Shown here in pieces: positions 15,338 to 20,092 of a DNA stretch of 20,092 nucleotides. Below the pieces are notes generated by a model, which searched no databases, was not told the DNA's origin, and worked only from the letters and a program-made list of their open reading frames with translations. A program made the translations under genes and the position numbers. This stretch comes from DASQDN01 sp035630195 (GTDB lineage: Bacteria; Acidobacteriota; Terriglobia; Bryobacterales; Bryobacteraceae), in NCBI GenBank assembly GCA_035630195.1, contig DASQLD010000301.1, positions 1 through 20,092 of the forward strand, given 5' to 3'. Within the stretch, counting starts at the first letter, position 1, and each line of letters begins with the position of its first letter.

Positions 15338-15729
15338 CTTCAACCGGATCACGCCTGGGAGCAAAGGAGAACGTGACAATGATTCGATCACGTAAACTTT
15401 CGGTAGCTCCGGCGCAGTCCTCCCTCGTCTGCCTTGCCACACTGTAATCCACTGACACCGTCCCGCCACGCAGAACAACAGATAGAGTTCGCCCAGCAAA
15501 CGAACCAGTGATCTGATGTTGGCGGCCCTCTTCGCCGCTCTACTGCACGGCGCTGGCCCGGTGCGGCCTTCTCATGGAAGCTGCGACTACAAGGAGCGGT
15601 TAGTTGTAGGCTAAGTCGCAACTTGGTACTAGCACGTGCTTCGATCATCTTTACCTGGGCGTATGACCCCAGTAGCCAAAGCTTGTGCCGTGGATGAACA
15701 GTGGCGAGACGATTGCACGCTCATAGGCA
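15303..15729. other. Intergenic stretch, no confident gene
   Basis: These 427 bases between the VOC gene and the VWFA-related gene contain no coding region I can support beyond one 22-codon ORF at 15379-15447. A minus-strand frame at 15388-15648 is open for 86 codons but is Arg/Cys/Ser-rich with no family resemblance. I see no tRNA, insertion-sequence end or T-run terminator here. The promoter of the VWFA-related gene should lie in the right half, but I cannot pick out boxes with confidence. Confidence 0.5.
15379..15447 (+). CDS. Possible 22-residue ORF with good ribosome-binding site
   Basis: ATG at 15379 opens a 22-codon frame ending in TAA at 15445-15447. AAGGAG (15364-15369) stands 9 nt upstream, one of the better Shine-Dalgarno sites in the window. 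The peptide begins MIRSRKLSVAPAQ and ends VCLATL; it has a basic start but no clear hydrophobic helix and no resemblance I recognise. It may be a leader peptide, the broken start of a lost gene, or chance. Confidence 0.2.
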   Translation: MIRSRKLSVAPAQSSLVCLATL

Positions 15730-16767
15730 ATGCGCTGTTTTGTTCTGCTTATCGTGGCCACATTCCTTCCCGCTGAGGATCCAACTTTTCAAACGCAGTC
15801 GCGCCTCGTGATTGTTCCGACTGTGGTCACAGACGAAAAAGGGCGCAGCATCAATGAGTTGGATTCGGCCAGTTTCATCGTCTTCGACAACGGTCGTCCG
15901 CGCCGGATCGCTGTTGACACTCTGGCAACAGGTGTCGCGTCGATTGCACTGGTCATCGCCGTTCAGTCTTCAGGAATATCTGGCGCGGCCCTTGAGAAGG
16001 TGCAGAGGATAGGTTCGATGATTCAACCTCTAGTTACAGGCGAGCGGGGATGTGCTGGTCTGTTGTCATTTGATGAAGCTGTGCATTGGCTGCAGGAGTG
16101 TACGAAGGATGCTGATTTGCTTGTACGTGCGTTTAGTCAGCTAAGAACAGGTGAATCGAAGACTGGACGTATGCTTGACGCGGTAGATGCTGCTGTTGAT
16201 CACCTGCGGCATCTTCCTAATTTGCGTCGCGTTCTGCTGTTGATCTCCGAATCTAGAGACCGCGGGAGCGAAAGCGAGCTTGAGAACATTCTGTTGGATG
16301 CCCAAGCTGCCGGCGTCACCGTATATGCAATCACATACTCATCCTTCAAGACTGGATTCACTTCTAAGACGGCGCCACCGCCCGATCCGCCCCGAGAGGA
16401 TCCCAGGCGGCCACAGTCTACCCGCACTGAGCCCTTGACTGCGCAAGGCAGAGCTCCGATTCCCCCAGCGGCGTCACGTGTTGACGTTCTGGGTGGGATT
16501 GGCGAACTTGCCCGTATGGGCAAAGAGAAAACGACAGAAGTGCTCAGCCGAGGTACGGGTGGAACGACATTCTCGTTTGTACGGCAAACGGGGTTGGAGT
16601 CAGCCATCGAGAAACTCGGAGCGGAACTGCACAGCCAATATCTACTCAGCTTTATGCCGCCACATGATGAACCGGGATATCACCTTTTAGAGGTGCGCAT
16701 TCCCGCACGCCCAAAGCTGCGAATCCGCGCACGACCCGGATACTGGAAGGCAGAGAAAACCCAGTAG
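15730..16767 (+). CDS. Secreted VWFA-related protein of the acidobacterial type
   Basis: This 345-residue protein resembles the VWFA-related Acidobacteria family (TIGR03436). It starts with a short signal peptide (about 1-15). Next is the family's opening, VPTVVTDEKGRSI (29-41) and FIVFDNGRPRRI (49-60), then a von Willebrand A-like domain (about 69-210) with RRVLLLISESRDRGS (166-180) and VTVYAITYS (196-204). A Pro-rich linker covers about 215-247, and the end has LGAELHSQYLLSFMPP (296-311) and RPGYW. The metal-site DxSxS is replaced by QSSGI at 79-83, so a normal MIDAS is absent. The role of the family is not established; protein binding at the cell surface is a reasonable guess. The ATG has only a weak upstream AGG. 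Its middle (about 16000-16250) is richer in T than neighbouring genes. Confidence 0.87.
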   Translation: MRCFVLLIVATFLPAEDPTFQTQSRLVIVPTVVTDEKGRSINELDSASFIVFDNGRPRRIAVDTLATGVASIALVIAVQSSGISGAALEKVQRIGSMIQPLVTGERGCAGLLSFDEAVHWLQECTKDADLLVRAFSQLRTGESKTGRMLDAVDAAVDHLRHLPNLRRVLLLISESRDRGSESELENILLDAQAAGVTVYAITYSSFKTGFTSKTAPPPDPPREDPRRPQSTRTEPLTAQGRAPIPPAASRVDVLGGIGELARMGKEKTTEVLSRGTGGTTFSFVRQTGLESAIEKLGAELHSQYLLSFMPPHDEPGYHLLEVRIPARPKLRIRARPGYWKAEKTQ

Positions 16768-17391
16768 CTGTTGTGAGTGCCCAATGGCAGTCCGAGTCCT
16801 CCGACAACTGCCCATTCGGAAAGATTGTGGTCCTGTTCGGAGCCGTCTATCGAGGGATATCTTTCCAACCACCTGGTCTCCGAATTCTGATCCACAGGCG
16901 TTGGCGAAGCGCACTCAAGTTGACGGTGAGGCGAGTTCTCATTCCATTCGCGGAGATCGTGACGCGGTTGCTGTAGGTACCGGAGAACCGCTGGTAGTGC
17001 TGGTCCGTCTGAGGATCGGGATGAATTCGCGCCTGCCCTGCAGCGCACCGTGTAAGAGTCGGCGCTGCCGTTGGTCACTCCGTGTGCCACGCACAATGCG
17101 TTGAGCGCCTCCGGAGCACATTCACAATCGGCAGATAAACCCAAACCAATACCGGCCTCTGCTCCGCCTCGGCCAAGACTACAATACCGCCGCTCTGCCC
17201 CTTTTCATACCCCGTTTTGGCCTGCGCAATGACCCATTCACCGAAGTCGAAAATATCCTTAACCCTACGCGCCACAATTAGTTGTCTGCGAAACCATCCA
17301 CACAGACACCGTGAATTCGCAGCCTCATTGCTACCGTATTGGCAGGTATGGACTGCTGTAATGTATACAATCCGGTCGCCGCGACAGCCAC
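16768..17391. other. 624-bp intergenic stretch without a supportable gene
   Basis: No gene is convincing here. Two overlapping minus-strand frames (16680-17144 and 17075-17407) are open, but each runs into a flanking gene and neither looks like a protein family. An imperfect inverted repeat, AATGGCAGT (16783-16791) with ACTGCCCATT (16807-16816), follows the VWFA-related gene and might act as a weak terminator. Just before the terminase gene, TTGGCA (17339-17344) and TACAAT (17366-17371) resemble promoter boxes, but their 21-bp spacing is too long for confidence. I see no tRNA or att-like repeat. The stretch may be decayed DNA at the border of an inserted element. Confidence 0.45.
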
Positions 17392-18831
17392 ATGAGCACG
17401 CCGACAATTGCCCAGCTGCTGGATCCTTGCTCCTTCGCCGAAGCGATGCTGGGCTTTACTCCCGATCCGCATCAAGAGCGTGTGCTCCAATCCACCGCAA
17501 ACCAGGTCATTCTGAATTGTTCTCGGCAATGGGGCAAATCCACCGTATGCGCGGCCAAAGCCGTCTATCTAGCCTACAGTCAGCCAAACGCGATGATTCT
17601 CGTCGCCAGCCCCTCGGCCCGCCAGAGCGGCGAGTTCGTCCGCAAGGCGTCCCACTACTTGCGCCAACTCCGCATCAAGCCACGTGGAGATGGCGATAAC
17701 GAAATCTCTCTGCTCTTGCCCAATCATTCACGCATCGTCGGCATCCCCGGCGTGGAAGCAACCGTCCGCGGATTCTCGTCCGTCTCGCTTCTTCTCATCG
17801 ATGAAGCCGCGCGCGTGTCCGACGAACTCTATTACGCTCTCCGTCCCATGCTGGCCGTGGGCGGCGGCAGCCTGTGGGTCTTAAGCACCCCTTATGGCAA
17901 GCGCGGTTTCTTCTATCACGAATGGACCAACGGCGGCAACGATTGGGAGCGCTTTCAAGTGCCCGCAACCGAATGTCCACGAATTACCGAGCGTTTTCTC
18001 GAAGGCGAGCGCCGCTCCCTCGGACCGCGCTACTTCGCGCAGGAATATCTCTGCGAATTCCATGCGACCAACGATGCTCTCTTCACCGAACAGCAAGTCA
18101 GACAAGCCATCGTTCCGGATATCGACCCTCTCTTCACCAAGGCGCCGCCGTCGACCGCTCCCGGATGGCTCTCGCACAATGCCATCACCAGCATCCTCAG
18201 CCGGCAATACTTCATAGGCGTCGACCTCGGCCAGCGCCGCGACCGCACTACCATCGTCATCATCGAAGTCGCTGACATCGCTTCAAGCCAGCGCAACGCC
18301 GTCACCTATGCGCCGGATCGCCGCACCCGCCGCGCCGTCCGTTATATGGAACGCCTGCCGCTCGATACGCCCTACACCGCGATCGTCGAGCGAGTCACCC
18401 GTCTCGCCAACGAACTCGCTGCTTCAAACCCATGCACGGTTGTCGTCGACGCAACCGGTGTCGGTCTCCCCGTAGTCGACTCTCTTCGGATGCCAACGGC
18501 CAGATGGCGTCTCATGCCCGTGACCATCGGCCATTCCGATCGCGACACCTACGTCGATGGCTTCTGGCGCGTCGCCAAACGCGACCTCATCGCTCGTCTC
18601 CAGATCGCTTTCGATTTCGAAGAGTTGACTATCTGCAGCGCTTTGCCCGAAACGGAAACGATGGTAGAAGAGCTCACCGCAATGCGAGCCTCCCTGCGAG
18701 CCTCCGGCCACACGCGTTACGAAAGTCCCGGCGAGGCGCGAGACGATCTCGCCATCGCGCTTTCCCTCGCCTGGTGGGCCGCCGACGCCCGCCGCGCCGG
18801 ACAAATCGGCGAAGACAAGCGCCTTCTCTAG
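17392..18831 (+). CDS. Phage-type terminase large subunit (ATPase and nuclease), apparently orphan
   Basis: This 479-residue protein has the layout of a DNA-packaging terminase large subunit. The N-terminal ATPase carries a Walker A variant SRQWGKST (44-51), Walker B LLLIDEAA (133-140) and a coupling motif STPYGKRG (165-172). The C-terminal RNase H-like nuclease has Asp278 in GVDLG, Asp353 in VVDATG and Asp451/452 in RDDLAIAL, so both active sites look intact. In phages this motor cuts concatemeric DNA and pumps it into the procapsid through the portal. No small terminase, portal or capsid gene is visible, although the right side is cut off by the window. The ATG has no clear Shine-Dalgarno site. 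A C5-methyltransferase follows after 41 bp on the same strand. Confidence 0.87.
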   Translation: MSTPTIAQLLDPCSFAEAMLGFTPDPHQERVLQSTANQVILNCSRQWGKSTVCAAKAVYLAYSQPNAMILVASPSARQSGEFVRKASHYLRQLRIKPRGDGDNEISLLLPNHSRIVGIPGVEATVRGFSSVSLLLIDEAARVSDELYYALRPMLAVGGGSLWVLSTPYGKRGFFYHEWTNGGNDWERFQVPATECPRITERFLEGERRSLGPRYFAQEYLCEFHATNDALFTEQQVRQAIVPDIDPLFTKAPPSTAPGWLSHNAITSILSRQYFIGVDLGQRRDRTTIVIIEVADIASSQRNAVTYAPDRRTRRAVRYMERLPLDTPYTAIVERVTRLANELAASNPCTVVVDATGVGLPVVDSLRMPTARWRLMPVTIGHSDRDTYVDGFWRVAKRDLIARLQIAFDFEELTICSALPETETMVEELTAMRASLRASGHTRYESPGEARDDLAIALSLAWWAADARRAGQIGEDKRLL

Positions 18832-18872
18832 GCCTTTCACATCGACTCTTGATAACCTATCCGTAGCGCGCC

Positions 18873-20036
18873 ATGAATCCGTCTGTACCCACCTTTTTCG
18901 AGTTTTTCGCCGGTGGCGGCATGGCTCGTCTCGGCTTGGGGTCGGATTGGCTTTGTGCTTTTGCAAACGACATTAGTGAGAAAAAGGCAAGTGCTTACAG
19001 AGAGTATTTCGGCGATTGCGCGGAACTCCTTGTCCGCGACGTAGCGGAAATAGCGTCGACTGAGCTTCCCGGGACGCCAACGCTCGTCTGGGCCTCATTT
19101 CCTTGTCAAGACTTATCGTTGGCTGGCTCCGGAGCGGGGCTGAACGGCCGCCGAAGCGGGACCTTCAAACCTTTCTGGTCGCTTATACAAACCCTGGTTG
19201 CCGAGGGCCGGATTCCTAAGCTGATCGTCCTCGAGAACGTCATCGGAGCGTTGACATCCCACGGTGGGCAGGATTTCCAAACACTTATCGGGACCTTAAC
19301 CGCCGCCGGTTACAAAGTCGGATGCCTCGTGATGGATGCCGTTCGATTCTTGCCGCAATCCCGACAGCGGCTATTCATCATTGGCGCTCACTCAACCATC
19401 AACATGACAGATTGCGTCGCTGGACTCAAGGCTCCCGGCCCAGTGGCGCCATGGCATACCACCTCCCTGCGCAACGCTTACTCCGCGCTTCCAAAGAACC
19501 TGCAAGCTGAGTGGGTATGGTGGAATGTCCCCGTCCCCGATCGCCCGGTTGCCCCGTTCGCATCTCTGATCGAAGACGAGCCGACGGGAGTGCACTGGCA
19601 TACGAATGCGCAAACCGAACGCCTCATTGGCTTGATGGCTCCACTTCACAAGAAAAAGCTCGAGGCGGTCATGCGATCAGGCCAGCGGCTGGTTGGTACT
19701 CTTTACAAACGCGCTCGGCCGAACGAACAGGGTGTCAACGTTCAACGGGCCGAAGTTCGATTCGATCAGGTATCCGGCTGCTTGCGAACTCCCGTGGGTG
19801 GTTCCAGCCGTCAGACGATCCTCGTCGTCGAGGGGAAGCGTGTTCGATCCCGTCTCTTGTCACCGCGAGAGGCCGCACGTCTGATGGGTGTTCCGGATTC
19901 TTACCCGTTGCCATCGAACTACAATGATGCGTACCACATCTTTGGAGACGGCCTTGCGGTGCCTGTAGTAAGTTGGCTCAATCGACACTTGCTTCTACCG
20001 CTTGCCGCATCGCAGCGAATCGGAAAAGCGGCATAG
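18873..20036 (+). CDS. DNA (cytosine-5-)-methyltransferase
   Basis: This 387-residue C5-methyltransferase transfers a methyl group from S-adenosylmethionine to cytosine in a specific DNA sequence. The motifs appear in the standard order: motif I FFEFFAGGGMARLGLG (8-23), motif IV with catalytic Cys78 in FPCQ (76-79), motif VI ENV (121-123), motif VIII QSRQRLFIIG (162-171), motif IX RLLSPREAARLMGVPD (327-342) and motif X GDGLAVPVV (358-366), where most relatives have GN. The target-recognition region is about 180-320, so the recognised site cannot be predicted. The start at 18873 lacks a clear Shine-Dalgarno site. Its stop overlaps a possible GTG start of the next frame (TAGTG), suggesting a coupled partner such as a restriction enzyme, or a phage self-protection methylase beside the terminase. 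Confidence 0.92.
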   Translation: MNPSVPTFFEFFAGGGMARLGLGSDWLCAFANDISEKKASAYREYFGDCAELLVRDVAEIASTELPGTPTLVWASFPCQDLSLAGSGAGLNGRRSGTFKPFWSLIQTLVAEGRIPKLIVLENVIGALTSHGGQDFQTLIGTLTAAGYKVGCLVMDAVRFLPQSRQRLFIIGAHSTINMTDCVAGLKAPGPVAPWHTTSLRNAYSALPKNLQAEWVWWNVPVPDRPVAPFASLIEDEPTGVHWHTNAQTERLIGLMAPLHKKKLEAVMRSGQRLVGTLYKRARPNEQGVNVQRAEVRFDQVSGCLRTPVGGSSRQTILVVEGKRVRSRLLSPREAARLMGVPDSYPLPSNYNDAYHIFGDGLAVPVVSWLNRHLLLPLAASQRIGKAA

Positions 20037-20092
20037 TGGCGGCAGATCAACAAACGCCGCTTGGCGTGCCGGGCGACGTTGCGGCCATTCGG
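20036..20092 (+). CDS. Start of an unrecognised gene, runs off the window
   Basis: A GTG at 20036 shares its first base with the last base of the methyltransferase stop (TAGTG) and opens a frame of 19 codons to the window edge, translating as (M)AADQQTPLGVPGDVAAIR. GGAAAAG (20022-20028), 7 nt upstream, is a fair Shine-Dalgarno site. The one-base overlap suggests translational coupling with the methyltransferase. Too little is visible to name it; a cognate restriction endonuclease and a phage structural gene are both possible. Confidence 0.45.
   Translation, partial: MAADQQTPLGVPGDVAAIR

Noticed and set aside
15388..15648. Minus-strand 86-codon frame in the gap after the VOC gene
   Set aside because: The composition is unlike a real protein, and no ribosome-binding site precedes its ATG.
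16680..17407. Two overlapping minus-strand frames (154 and 110 codons) as a frameshifted gene
   Set aside because: Joining them gives no recognisable protein, and both reach into flanking genes in the wrong frame. Reported only as part of the empty stretch.
18424..18966. Minus-strand 180-codon frame opposite the terminase 3' end
   Set aside because: It is antisense to the conserved nuclease part of the terminase and shows no motif of its own.
1..20092. tRNA, rRNA, CRISPR array, insertion sequence or long direct repeats
   Set aside because: I looked for TPsiC-like tRNA segments, regularly spaced repeats, transposase motifs and terminal inverted repeats, and saw none. Reading by eye could miss short or diverged ones.

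Overview
The window looks like chromosomal DNA of an Acidobacteriota bacterium, most likely of the Solibacter/Bryobacter branch. The reasons are an Oar-like TonB receptor with an N-terminal carboxypeptidase-regulatory domain, a VWFA-related protein of the acidobacterial type, a secreted hydrolase ending in the Solibacter-type C-terminal domain (TIGR03437-like), and an OmpR-type winged-helix plus TPR regulator. All family assignments come from reading the translated sequence; no database was searched.

Region 1 (1-928) is the 3' part of an unrecognised gene with an acidic stretch. It ends in a perfect hairpin facing the next, convergent gene.

Region 2 (951-11477) is a metabolic island on both strands. 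On the minus strand, a Tat-signal sugar isomerase/epimerase-like TIM barrel (5562-6488) is followed by a strong promoter carrying a palindrome. Then come a 1123-residue TonB-dependent receptor and, two bases after it, a UxuA-like mannonate dehydratase homologue with an export signal. On the plus strand, separated by only 36 bp, are a D-2-hydroxyacid dehydrogenase, an RraA-fold protein, a CBM9-like sugar-binding protein and a large PQQ dehydrogenase with two N-terminal haem c sites. Every product has an apparent N-terminal export signal. I infer an outer-membrane uptake and periplasmic processing/oxidation module for a sugar or sugar acid; the substrate cannot be read from the sequence.

Region 3 (11423-15302) holds a secreted lipase-like hydrolase whose 3' end overlaps the PQQ gene by 55 bp, and its upstream neighbour, a winged-helix/TPR regulator. 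Divergent from the regulator is a SnoaL/NTF2-like gene, which overlaps a convergent VOC (glyoxalase-fold) gene by 17 bp.

Region 4 (15303-17391) is sparse: a 427-bp gap with one very short ORF that has a good ribosome-binding site, the VWFA-related secreted protein, and a 624-bp gap with no gene I can support.

Region 5 (17392-20092) looks like accessory DNA: a complete phage-type large terminase (ATPase plus nuclease) with no other recognisable phage gene in view, a 5-methylcytosine methyltransferase, and a further reading frame whose GTG start overlaps the methyltransferase stop and runs off the window. This may be a prophage or gene-transfer remnant, or a restriction-modification unit next to a terminase. 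The sequence beyond 20092 is needed to tell.
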